Source: Planctomycetota bacterium
GTDB taxonomy: Bacteria > Planctomycetota > UBA1135 > GCA-002686595
Length of the DNA stretch: 11,646 nt
Direction: 5' to 3'
NCBI GenBank assembly: GCA_013140785.1
Contig: JABFRZ010000608.1
Span: forward strand, 1-11,646
The notes under the pieces were generated by a model. That model made no database searches. It was not told the DNA's origin and saw only the letters and a list, made by a program, of their open reading frames with translations. Within the stretch, counting starts at the first letter, position 1; each line of letters opens with the position of its first letter. Of the stretch, positions 1-6,483 are shown in pieces. Made by a program: the position numbers and the translations under genes.

Positions 1-186
1 GTCGAGGAGGTAGCGGCCGAGGCAGGCTTGGATGATGCGCTGGTGGTGCTCACCGGTGGCGCGCGTGAGTTCCTGCTCGTACCGCGTCCGTTCACCGCGC
101 GCCGTCTCGAGGTCGTTCCGGAGCTCGTGGAGCGCGGGCTGCTCGCGGCCCTCGTGCTCGCCGCCGACGCGCCGCGGCGACAGTGA
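1..186 (+). CDS. C-terminal fragment, probable type III pantothenate kinase (CoaX)
   Basis: Frame 1 is open from the first base to TGA at 184-186 and gives 61 residues; the 5' part lies outside the window. The fragment contains VVLTGG near residue 16 and ends with a PELVERGLLAAL-like helix. In type III pantothenate kinases the last strand carries a TGG glycine motif and is followed by a 'PDLVL.GL' helix at the extreme C-terminus, so both order and distance to the end fit. That family phosphorylates pantothenate as the first step of coenzyme A synthesis in the cytosol. Only the tail is visible and none of the catalytic residues can be checked. Another ASKHA-fold kinase is the main alternative. 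The stop codon overlaps the GTG start of the next gene, which suggests one operon and coupled translation. Confidence 0.55.
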   Translation, partial: VEEVAAEAGLDDALVVLTGGAREFLLVPRPFTARRLEVVPELVERGLLAALVLAADAPRRQ

Positions 187-1274
187 ACGAGCCTCTGCGC
201 GTGCGTGAGCTGAGCGCTGCCGGGCGTGGCGCGATCCGCGTACTCGAGCTCACCGGCACAGGTGCCCTGGAGCGCCTGGCCATGCTCGCCCCCAGTGGGC
301 GGCCCGCGCCCGGGGAGTTCGGCCCACGGGCACTGCGGGATGCGAGCGGCGAGCTCCTGGACGAGGCCCTCGTCCTGGTGCACACCCCGAGCCGGGTCGA
401 GCTGCACCTGCACGGCGCTCCAGCGTTGATCGCACGCGTCGTGCGCGAGCTCGGCGTCGAGGCGGTGGAGCCCGGCGATTCCGAGAGCATCGAGGAGCGT
501 GCCGCGGCGAGGCTGGCCTCGGCCGCCAGCGAAGCCGCGGCTCGGATCCTGCTCGATCAGGCGGGAGGCGCATTGCGCGCCGAGTTCGAGGCCCTGCTCG
601 CCCTAGGCGAGGGACCTCTCCGCCTTGCCGCCCGCGAACTCGGACGGCGCGGTCGGATCCTGCGTTGGCTGCTCGACCCGCCGCGGGTCGTGCTCGCAGG
701 GCCGGTGAACGCGGGCAAGTCCACGCTGTTCAATCTCCTGGTCGGGCGCGAGCGCGTGGTCGTGCATGCCGCCGCGGGTACGACCCGCGACGCGGTGCGC
801 GAGCGTGTGCAGCTCGGCGCGTACGTGATCGAGGTGTTCGACACGGCCGGCGAGCGGGTCCTTGCCGCAGAGGAGGACCCCGTCGAAGGCGCGGGCCAGG
901 CCCTGGCTGCGGAGCTGCGCAGCTCCGCCGACCTAGTGCTCTGGCTCGCTCCGCCGGGGACCACGCCCCCGAGCTCGACTCCGCGCCAGTGCATCCTGCG
1001 CAGCCGCTCCGATCTCGAGGCGGATGGAGTGGGCTCCGCGGGTTGGCCGGCAATCTCGGCCCTGCGCGCCCCGGCGCGCGCGCGCGAGGTCGTGGAAGAG
1101 ACCGTGCACGCGGCGCTGGAGCTCCCGCGCGAGCCCTGGGTAGCAGGCGCCGGTGTGCCCTTCGAGCCAGAGTGGACCGAGCGACTCGCGCGCGACGAGC
1201 CGGCCACGCTCGCGCGCGCACTGCGCGCCTGGCTCGAGCCGCCCTCCGTTGATCGTCGCGGGCCCTTCGCTTAG
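183..1274 (+). CDS. Shortened MnmE/TrmE-family GTPase, divergent and lacking the catalytic C-terminus
   Basis: The 363-aa protein starts at GTG 183, inside the previous stop (GTGA overlap), and reads to TAG 1272-1274. Residues 1-95 resemble the MnmE N-terminal folate-binding domain, followed by the helical part with ASEAAARILLDQAGGALRAE near 115-134. The G domain has a P-loop G173-T181 (GPVNAGKST), switch I GTTRD at 199-203, G3 DTAG at 220-223 and a G5-like SAL at 292-294. P-loop Asn176 matches the potassium-coordinating Asn of true MnmE. G4 is degraded: SRSD at 274-277 where NKxD is expected. MnmE is normally about 450 aa and ends in a C-x-G-K motif whose Cys is needed, with MnmG, for tRNA wobble-uridine modification. 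Here the end is RRGPFA, with no such Cys. The PGEF-ERAFLN-like segment after the folate domain is also poorly kept. The fold assignment is firm, but activity as an MnmE is doubtful. It may be a decayed or repurposed paralog. Confidence 0.85.
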   Translation: MNEPLRVRELSAAGRGAIRVLELTGTGALERLAMLAPSGRPAPGEFGPRALRDASGELLDEALVLVHTPSRVELHLHGAPALIARVVRELGVEAVEPGDSESIEERAAARLASAASEAAARILLDQAGGALRAEFEALLALGEGPLRLAARELGRRGRILRWLLDPPRVVLAGPVNAGKSTLFNLLVGRERVVVHAAAGTTRDAVRERVQLGAYVIEVFDTAGERVLAAEEDPVEGAGQALAAELRSSADLVLWLAPPGTTPPSSTPRQCILRSRSDLEADGVGSAGWPAISALRAPARAREVVEETVHAALELPREPWVAGAGVPFEPEWTERLARDEPATLARALRAWLEPPSVDRRGPFA

Positions 1275-1277
1275 ACT
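1249..1277 (+). promoter_or_regulatory. Candidate sigma70-type promoter for pyrB
   Basis: TTGATC at 1249-1254 and TAGACT at 1272-1277 are separated by exactly 17 nt. Each matches the sigma70 consensus at four of six positions. The -10 element begins at the stop codon of the GTPase gene, so transcription would start about 80 nt upstream of the pyrB ATG. This is inference from spacing and consensus only; in GC-rich DNA such matches are uncommon but not decisive. Confidence 0.35.
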
Positions 1278-1314
1278 CGGCGGGGGGCCGGGGTCGCCTT
1301 CGAGAGGCCGAACA

Positions 1315-1347
1315 GGCTCGGCTCGGGCGAGCCTCGGGCCCGGGCTC
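1315..1347 (+). promoter_or_regulatory. Pyrimidine-gene leader with two mutually exclusive GC hairpins
   Basis: In the pyrB leader, GGCTCG at 1315-1320 can pair with CGAGCC at 1328-1333 around a 7-nt loop. The GAGCC part of the same segment (1329-1333) can instead pair with GGCTC at 1343-1347. The two stems cannot form together, which is the layout of an attenuator or a start-site occluding switch. No U-tract follows either stem, and leaders of this GC content form such stems by chance, so a regulatory role is only a possibility. Confidence 0.2.
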
Positions 1348-1362
1348 TTCCTCGCGCCAAGC

Positions 1363-2691
1363 ATGCCCCGGATCCGGAATCTGGTGTCCGTCGATGATCT
1401 CTCTACCGCAGAGATTCTCGAGCTGTTCCAGCGCGCCAAGGAGTACGCCAAGGACCTGCGCGCTTGGTCGAACGTGTGCCGCGGGCGCATCCTCGCGAGC
1501 CTGTTCTATGAGCCGTCCACCCGCACGCGGCTTTCGTTCGAGTCGGCCATGCAACGGCTCGGGGGCGGGGTCCTGACCGCGGCCGAGATGTCGAGCTCGA
1601 GCGCCGCCAAGGGCGAGTCCTTGGCCGACACGGTGCGCGTGGTCAGCGGGGCCTACGCCGACCTGATCGTCCTACGCCATCCCAGCGAAGGCGCCGCGCG
1701 TTTGGCGGCCGAGTTCGCGCTCGTTCCGGTCGTCAACGCCGGGGACGGCAGCCACGAGCATCCGACCCAGACCCTGTGCGACCTGTACACGTTGTGGATC
1801 GAGAAGGGGCGTCTCGAGGGGCTCGACGTCGTGTTGGCGGGCGACCTGCGCTACAGCCGCACAATTCACTCCTTCGTGTACGCCCTGGCGCGCTTCGGCG
1901 CCAACATCGTATGCGTGCCGCACCGCGGCCTCGAACTCCCGGAGTACGTGGTTCGCCGCTTGCGCGAGGAGCATGGCACCGAGCCGGTGCGGGCCGACGC
2001 GAGTGACTTGGGAGATCTCGCGCGCGAGTCCGATGCGGTCTACCTGACGCCCAACAAGCCGCACCAGCTCTCGCTCTTCACCGACGCGCGCGTACTGCGC
2101 GTGGATCGCGTGGACGCGGTCTACATGACGCGTGCGCAGACCGAGCGTCACGGCGACGCCGACATGGCTTCGCGCTACATGCGTCTGTCGCAGAGCGCCA
2201 TGTCCGCGGCTCCGCTCAAGGAGGCGATCGTCATGCACCCGCTCCCGCGCCGTGACGAGATTGCAGCCGATCTCGACGACGACCCGCGCAGTCTCTACTT
2301 CACGCAGGCAGCGCGCGGCGTGCCCGTGCGCATGGCGATCCTGGCGATGCTGCTCGGGTGCCTGGAGCTTTCGGCCGAGCCGGTCGAGCACGAGGAGCGC
2401 CTTTTCCCGGTCGAGTCGGGCGTCAACCCGTGCCCGAACACGAACTGCATCACGCACACCGAGAAGCGTCACCAGCGCCTGGGATACAAGCTGACCTCGC
2501 GCGACCCGCTGCGCGCGGCCTGCGGCTATTGCGCCCAGGAAATCCCGATCGGCCTGGTGGGCTGCACCACGACGCGTCACTTCCACCCGCGCGATTCGGC
2601 CGCCGCCCGCAAGATCCGCCCCGATCATCTGGTGTTCTTCCGGGACGAGCAGCAGGCGCTGGCCCTCGGGTTCTCCGCCGCAACGCGCTGA
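1363..2691 (+). CDS. pyrB: Aspartate carbamoyltransferase catalytic chain fused to a PyrI-like zinc segment
   Basis: This enzyme condenses carbamoyl phosphate with L-aspartate to form carbamoyl aspartate, the committed step of pyrimidine synthesis, in the cytosol. The reading frame stays open upstream to about 1153, but homology begins at ATG 1363 (MPRIRNLVSVDDLS), giving 442 aa; no clear Shine-Dalgarno is seen. Catalytic motifs are all present: STRTR at 52-56, the 80s loop with K83, HPTQ at 133-136, GDLRYSRTIHS at 160-170, the Arg-x-Gln pair R257/Q259 and HPLPRRDEI at 292-300. A stand-alone PyrB is about 310 aa. Here residues 351-400 add C357-x4-C362 and C387-x2-C390, the spacing of the PyrI zinc site (Cys109, 114, 138, 141 in E. 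coli). The roughly 100-residue nucleotide-binding domain of PyrI is absent. Residues 401-442 resemble a degenerate Ada-type metal-binding domain. Catalytic function is secure; the role of the C-terminal segments is inferred. Confidence 0.96.
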   Translation: MPRIRNLVSVDDLSTAEILELFQRAKEYAKDLRAWSNVCRGRILASLFYEPSTRTRLSFESAMQRLGGGVLTAAEMSSSSAAKGESLADTVRVVSGAYADLIVLRHPSEGAARLAAEFALVPVVNAGDGSHEHPTQTLCDLYTLWIEKGRLEGLDVVLAGDLRYSRTIHSFVYALARFGANIVCVPHRGLELPEYVVRRLREEHGTEPVRADASDLGDLARESDAVYLTPNKPHQLSLFTDARVLRVDRVDAVYMTRAQTERHGDADMASRYMRLSQSAMSAAPLKEAIVMHPLPRRDEIAADLDDDPRSLYFTQAARGVPVRMAILAMLLGCLELSAEPVEHEERLFPVESGVNPCPNTNCITHTEKRHQRLGYKLTSRDPLRAACGYCAQEIPIGLVGCTTTRHFHPRDSAAARKIRPDHLVFFRDEQQALALGFSAATR

Positions 2692-2745
2692 CCGGGCGGC
2701 CGAGCGCTTTCCGCACGCCACGTCTGGGCGATACTGAGCGCCCCA

Positions 2746-2795
2746 GGAGACTCGCGCTTTCGACGCGGGGCGCGCCTGCCCCGAGCGCGAGCTCC
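2746..2795 (+). terminator. Two-tier inverted repeat after pyrB, possible terminator
   Basis: GGAG at 2746-2749 and CTCGCGCT at 2751-2758 pair with AGCGCGAG at 2784-2791 and CTCC at 2792-2795, a 12-bp outer stem with one bulged A. Inside, GGGGC at 2767-2771 pairs with GCCCC at 2778-2782. A smaller imperfect stem (2724-2730 with 2739-2746) precedes it. No T-run follows on either strand, so it is not a canonical intrinsic terminator. It lies 55 nt after the pyrB stop and upstream of the next candidate promoter, which is where a transcript boundary is expected. The rest of the 250-nt gap (2692-2941) shows no gene. Confidence 0.4.
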
Positions 2796-2836
2796 CGGAC
2801 TGGACTCGGAAAAATCAGGCCGAACCGTTCCCGGGA

Positions 2837-2867
2837 TTGACCCGAGGCGGTATGCCGTTTGTATCCT
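2837..2867 (+). promoter_or_regulatory. Candidate promoter of the first giant lipoprotein gene
   Basis: TTGACC at 2837-2842 matches the -35 consensus at five of six positions. TATCCT at 2862-2867 is a fair -10 at 19-nt spacing; TGTATC at 2860-2865 gives 17 nt. The element contains GTTTGTATC (2857-2865), which recurs before the second paralog. A start here would leave a leader of about 70 nt before ATG 2942, and this argues that the upstream in-frame TTG at 2837 is not the translation start. Confidence 0.4.
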
Positions 2868-2941
2868 ATCGGCCCTGTCCACCTGGGCCGTCGCGCGCAC
2901 TTGCGAGCGAGGTCACCTCGAAGCCTCGAACTCCAATCCCC

Positions 2942-5900
2942 ATGCAGGTCTCGTCACGCGCTTCGCACCGTTCGTGGCCGCGGTCTTCCGCCGTCGCTCT
3001 CTTCCTCTTGGCCGGACTTGCGGGCGCTTGCGGAGGCTCCGCCGGCAGCAGCGGTCAGTCCGGCATCACGGGCAAGGAAGAGACCAAGCCGGGCGGCGGC
3101 TTCTTCTTCGTGGACGTGAACGGCAGCGGCGGCTCCTCGAACGTGCGACTCGCCGAAGTGCGCTGGGGGCGACTCGTGGACGTGCACGAGGTCGATGGGT
3201 CCGGCAAGCGCATCGAAGATCACGTCTTCCGCGACATGGTGATCGAGCCGTTCGTCGTGACCGACAACACGAGCTACGTGCTCGACCGCAACTCGGTCAC
3301 GCAGCGCGAGCGTCTGACGATCCTCGCGCGCAAGACGGGGGTGCTCGATACCTCAGGCTTCGATCAGCTTCTGGCCGCAGCGCGCGACGCGCTGCCCCTG
3401 GTCACGGAGAAGGGGTTCTCCGCTCCGCCGCCGTTCTCCGCCGTTCCACGCAACGCGTGTCTGGTGCTGCGCTTCGACGACTGCCTCGACGACAGGGCGA
3501 CTTCGGCGCTGAATCTCCCCAACACCGTCAAGGTCTTCAGTGGCTATCCTCCCAGCACGTTCTTCGCCTCGCGAGTGGTGTTCGATCCGAACCACGGCGC
3601 CTTGGTCGGCGGGCTCTTCCATACCACGCGGGTTCTGGTGGACCTGACCGCCTCGGAGGACGAGACCGACACGCTGACGTATCCGCTGGACGTCAACCCG
3701 GTTGGCTTTCCCGCCAGTGTGAGTTCGTCACAGTCCACCAACCTTGGGGTGCGCATCCCAACCCGAGTGGACGTGGGCTCGGGGCAGTCTCGGGTTCTCA
3801 CCAATCTGTCGGGCCAGCCGCTCGACACGAGCAGCAACGGGCCGGTGGATCTCCTCTCCCCCACACGCGACGTCTTGCGCGCTGCACGCTCGGGGCAGGA
3901 TGGAGACGCGAGCAACGGCTTCCTCCCCGACTCGATCCGCCCGCGCGTCGTGGGGGGCTGGCCGATCACGGTCACCAGCGCGGCGAACGACCCAGGTGAC
4001 CCTGGTTTCGACTTCGTTCTGGCGCTCTCGTTCACGACAACTTGTCTGAACGATCCTGCGGTGGGAGACGTGATTCGCATCAATGGCGCGCACCTGGAAG
4101 TCACGCAGGCCGCCGCGCTGGTTGGCTCCGACGTGGCCGGCCTCAGGGTTCGCTCGGCCGTGGTCGTCAGCAACTCGCTCACGCTACAGGGCCAGGGGCT
4201 CTTCGAAGCTCCGTTCCACCCATCGCTCGCGCTGGGCAACGGGTGCTGGGTGAGCTTCCTGCCCAACGCTTCCGCGTTTCCCGCGACGGGCGTCTTGACC
4301 TCGGCCCAGGTGCAGCTGCGCTTCAGCGAGCCGATGGACCCCGGCACGCTCTCTCCCTTCCGGAACTTCTTGGTGGTCAAGGGTTCGGCCCAGGCGCTGA
4401 GCTCGGCCATCAGCCACAACGTCATCGTGGGCGAGGTGACGCCGAGCAGTGACCTCACGCTGTTCTCGTTCGTGCCGAAACTGCCGCTCCCCCACGTGAG
4501 CGGAAACAACGAGACCCTGCACGTCGAACTAGGTGATCCGAGCGACCCGCTCATCAGTCCGCGCGACTTGGCGGGCAACGCGTTGCGTCACGACCTGCCC
4601 TTCGTGGACTTCACGATCGATCCACCGGAGTTGGACCAGAACAACGGCGCCATCGTCCTGCGTTTCGAGGACGACAACCTCGACGAGTATGGGGCGAACG
4701 GAGGCGGTCCGGACACCTTCGCGGACCTGCGTGGTCAGTTTTTCCCCAATGGGGAGAAGGGTTCGATCTTCCCGCGGGCCGTGTCGTTCGCTGGCTGGCC
4801 CGCCGACCGGACGAACCCGGTCCCGCGGAACATGGTCCCAGTTCCAGGAGGGGTTACCTACCCCCTCAATCCGCTGGGCGCGAAGCTGCAGACGTTGTGG
4901 CGCTACTGCGACTTGGGCTGGAACGCCCGCGACGAGACCAAGTACGACCTGGACGTCGTGGGGTTGAGCTGGTCGCCGGCGGCAGGGGGCGTGCAGGCGG
5001 ACTTCTACGAGCTGTTTGAGATTCGGCTCGGCCACAGCCGCTGGCTGCCAGACGAGGCTTTCCAGACCTCGGGCTTGCCCTTCGGTACGACCTTCGAGGG
5101 GAACTTCCTGGCCGATTCGAACCCCAAGGTCGTGCACAGCCGGACCCTGGGCTACGCACTGAACCCGAGCAATCGGTTCACGGCGACGACCGGGGTGGTG
5201 ATGATGCCCTACCCGCTCAACTTGGGTTCCTTCCCGGACGTCACCTACACTTGGCGTGACACGGCGATCCTCACCTTGGGCGCCGATGGTGGCGCCGGGA
5301 CGCTCACCCCGGCGCCCGGCATCCCCCTCGACATCGAAGACGTCGTCAACGTGATTCCGAATGGCACCGCGGGCTCGATCGCGGCCCGGACCCTGGTGCC
5401 TTCGTTCGGGCTTCCGCTCTTGATCGAGTTCAGCTGTTTCCCATCCGACTCGGGTCTGGGTATCAACGCATTGGACGTTTCCCTGGGTCAGCTTCCGGCA
5501 GTCCCGCCCGCACTTCCCCCTCCGCCCCCGAACTTCCGGATCTTCTCTGCTGGCGGCATTACCAGCATCGGGACCGAGGCGCCAATCCTCCCCGACAGCG
5601 AGCTGATCCCGAAGGGCGGATTCAACGCAACCACCGGCTTGACCACGCCGCCGGGTGACAACGTCTTCTACCTCGGCCAGCTCGACACGGTGGTGCGGCT
5701 CAGCCGAGTGCATACCGTGTGGTTGGATTCGGGTCTTGGCGATACCTCGTGGAAGAGCCCGGTGATGGAGCCGGCTGCAGGACAACCGTCCGGCACCCTG
5801 ATCCTGCTGGACTTTCGCTCGGCGTCCAACTTCAGCGGCGGGGGCACCGCTCCGTTCAACGGGGCGGCGCTCAATGCCTATGGAAACCAGACGACCAATG

Positions 5901-6049
5901 CGCCGCTCCCCCCCCCCATCGGTTGGTCCAGCAACATCGCACTGGCGAACCCCAAGCGCTTCCTCCAGACACGCATCACCTTCGTGAACAACCCGGCAAC
6001 CGGGTTGAGTCCGGAGTTGACAGCCTTGGCCTTTCCCTACACCAAGTAG
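2942..6049 (+). CDS. Giant Ig-like (Big_5) surface lipoprotein, paralog A
   Basis: The frame is open from 2837, but ATG 2942 gives a proper lipoprotein signal: a basic start, a hydrophobic core AVALFLLAGLAG and lipid-acceptor Cys30, then a Gly/Ser linker. The protein is 1,035 aa. Mature order: a KPGGGFFFVD segment at 49-58; a beta module beginning LVLRFDDCLDD near 174; a central SbsA-type Ig domain (Big_5) at about 437-560 with QLRFSEPMDP and a DLAGNAL strand; a second RFEDD module from 571; a highly conserved WRYCDLGW block at 653-660; a Pro-rich stretch at 852-863; and a C-terminal beta segment ending SPELTALAFPY. No enzymatic motif was seen. Big_5 domains are typical of bacterial envelope proteins, so an outer-surface structural or adhesive role is inferred. 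It is a full-length homologue of the next gene. The coding sequence contains a run of ten C bases at 5908-5917. I do not recognise a named family. Confidence 0.88.
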   Translation: MQVSSRASHRSWPRSSAVALFLLAGLAGACGGSAGSSGQSGITGKEETKPGGGFFFVDVNGSGGSSNVRLAEVRWGRLVDVHEVDGSGKRIEDHVFRDMVIEPFVVTDNTSYVLDRNSVTQRERLTILARKTGVLDTSGFDQLLAAARDALPLVTEKGFSAPPPFSAVPRNACLVLRFDDCLDDRATSALNLPNTVKVFSGYPPSTFFASRVVFDPNHGALVGGLFHTTRVLVDLTASEDETDTLTYPLDVNPVGFPASVSSSQSTNLGVRIPTRVDVGSGQSRVLTNLSGQPLDTSSNGPVDLLSPTRDVLRAARSGQDGDASNGFLPDSIRPRVVGGWPITVTSAANDPGDPGFDFVLALSFTTTCLNDPAVGDVIRINGAHLEVTQAAALVGSDVAGLRVRSAVVVSNSLTLQGQGLFEAPFHPSLALGNGCWVSFLPNASAFPATGVLTSAQVQLRFSEPMDPGTLSPFRNFLVVKGSAQALSSAISHNVIVGEVTPSSDLTLFSFVPKLPLPHVSGNNETLHVELGDPSDPLISPRDLAGNALRHDLPFVDFTIDPPELDQNNGAIVLRFEDDNLDEYGANGGGPDTFADLRGQFFPNGEKGSIFPRAVSFAGWPADRTNPVPRNMVPVPGGVTYPLNPLGAKLQTLWRYCDLGWNARDETKYDLDVVGLSWSPAAGGVQADFYELFEIRLGHSRWLPDEAFQTSGLPFGTTFEGNFLADSNPKVVHSRTLGYALNPSNRFTATTGVVMMPYPLNLGSFPDVTYTWRDTAILTLGADGGAGTLTPAPGIPLDIEDVVNVIPNGTAGSIAARTLVPSFGLPLLIEFSCFPSDSGLGINALDVSLGQLPAVPPALPPPPPNFRIFSAGGITSIGTEAPILPDSELIPKGGFNATTGLTTPPGDNVFYLGQLDTVVRLSRVHTVWLDSGLGDTSWKSPVMEPAAGQPSGTLILLDFRSASNFSGGGTAPFNGAALNAYGNQTTNAPLPPPIGWSSNIALANPKRFLQTRITFVNNPATGLSPELTALAFPYTK
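5908..5917 (+). repeat. C10 homopolymer inside paralog A coding sequence
   Basis: Ten consecutive C bases span the end of codon Leu989 and codons Pro990-992. Loss of one C would shift reading into a stop (TGA 5985-5987). Gain of one would run past the normal stop to TGA at 6094-6096. Either change replaces the conserved C-terminal segment. The tract is long for a coding homopolymer, and is either a slippage site or a place where sequencing errors are likely. Confidence 0.85.
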
Positions 6050-6139
6050 GACTTCGCGCTCTGGCAGACCCGGCGGGGCCCCACCACATCGGGTGAGGTG
6101 GAGTTCCCAAGGCCGCTTCAGGGGGAAGTCAGACCCGCG

Positions 6140-6155
6140 CGTGCGATTTCGCACG
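6140..6155 (+). terminator. Small perfect hairpin downstream of paralog A
   Basis: CGTGCG at 6140-6145 and CGCACG at 6150-6155 form a 6-bp perfect stem with an ATTT loop, about 90 nt after the paralog A stop. No T-run follows, so intrinsic termination is uncertain; it could instead mark an mRNA 3' end. Confidence 0.25.
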
Positions 6156-6274
6156 GAGGGCTCGTCCGGCGCCCAAACGCCCTGGAGTCGGGAGCGGTTT
6201 CGCCACAATCAAGCTCGAGAGGAGTCGACGCCCACGCCCTGCGCTACCAGGGCGCGAAAGACATGGGGCATGAA

Positions 6275-6283
6275 GTTTGTATC
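6275..6283 (+). promoter_or_regulatory. GTTTGTATC element shared by the two paralogs
   Basis: The nonamer GTTTGTATC is identical to that at 2857-2865, and both copies are preceded by ATG and two unmatched bases. The first copy sits in a plausible -10 region with a good -35 (TTGACC). The second has no TTGACA-like partner at the right distance, only GAAAG around 6256-6260. It may be a -10 region or an operator. It lies 80 nt before ATG 6364 and 200 nt before ATG 6484; the first copy is 76 nt before ATG 2942. Confidence 0.3.
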
Positions 6284-6483
6284 GCGGCGCGCCATCCAAG
6301 GTAGTCTCGCCGCTTCCAAGGGCGATGGAGCCATGGACCCAGCTTGACCCTCTCGGGCATCCCATGAAAAAATCGTCCCTAGCTTCCCTGCGGCTTCCCC
6401 GGCCTCTGAGTGGCCTCGTCGGCAGTGCGAGCCGTTTGCCGAGCTCCGATGAGGCCGCACGGCTACCTATTGACTCCAACGCG

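Larger units (their letters stand above)
6050..6483 (+). other. 434-nt region between the two paralogs, no convincing gene
   Basis: After paralog A the region has GC-rich sequence with small stems, including the perfect CGTGCG/CGCACG hairpin at 6140-6155, and the GTTTGTATC element at 6275-6283. Short open frames on both strands (for example about 6093-6347 on +) have no recognisable motif or start signal, so I leave them out. The last 120 nt (6364-6483) are in frame with paralog B and could be an N-terminal extension of it. The length and the shared upstream element suggest that paralog B has its own promoter. Confidence 0.6.

Noticed and set aside
1153..1362. N-terminal extension of pyrB into the GTPase gene
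   Set aside because: Homology to aspartate carbamoyltransferase begins at the ATG 1363; the extension is an out-of-frame reading of the GTPase end and leader.
1672..2721. A 349-codon open frame on the - strand
   Set aside because: It is antisense to pyrB, whose + strand product has every catalytic motif; the reverse product shows no domain.
2707..2735. A -10-like GATACT after pyrB as a second promoter
   Set aside because: The -35 partner (CTTTCC) is poor and the element lies inside an inverted repeat; the promoter at 2837-2867 is better.
2837..2941. N-terminal extension of paralog A from TTG 2837
   Set aside because: It would overlap the candidate promoter and put 35 extra residues before an otherwise normal lipoprotein signal.
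4529..6208. A 559-codon open frame on the - strand
   Set aside because: It lies wholly across paralog A, is Arg/Gly/Val-rich in the way antisense frames of GC-rich genes are, and has no recognisable motif; the + strand frame has a signal peptide and conserved domains.
6093..6347. Short + strand open frames between the two paralogs
   Set aside because: No start signal, no motif, and the products look like random translations of GC-rich DNA.
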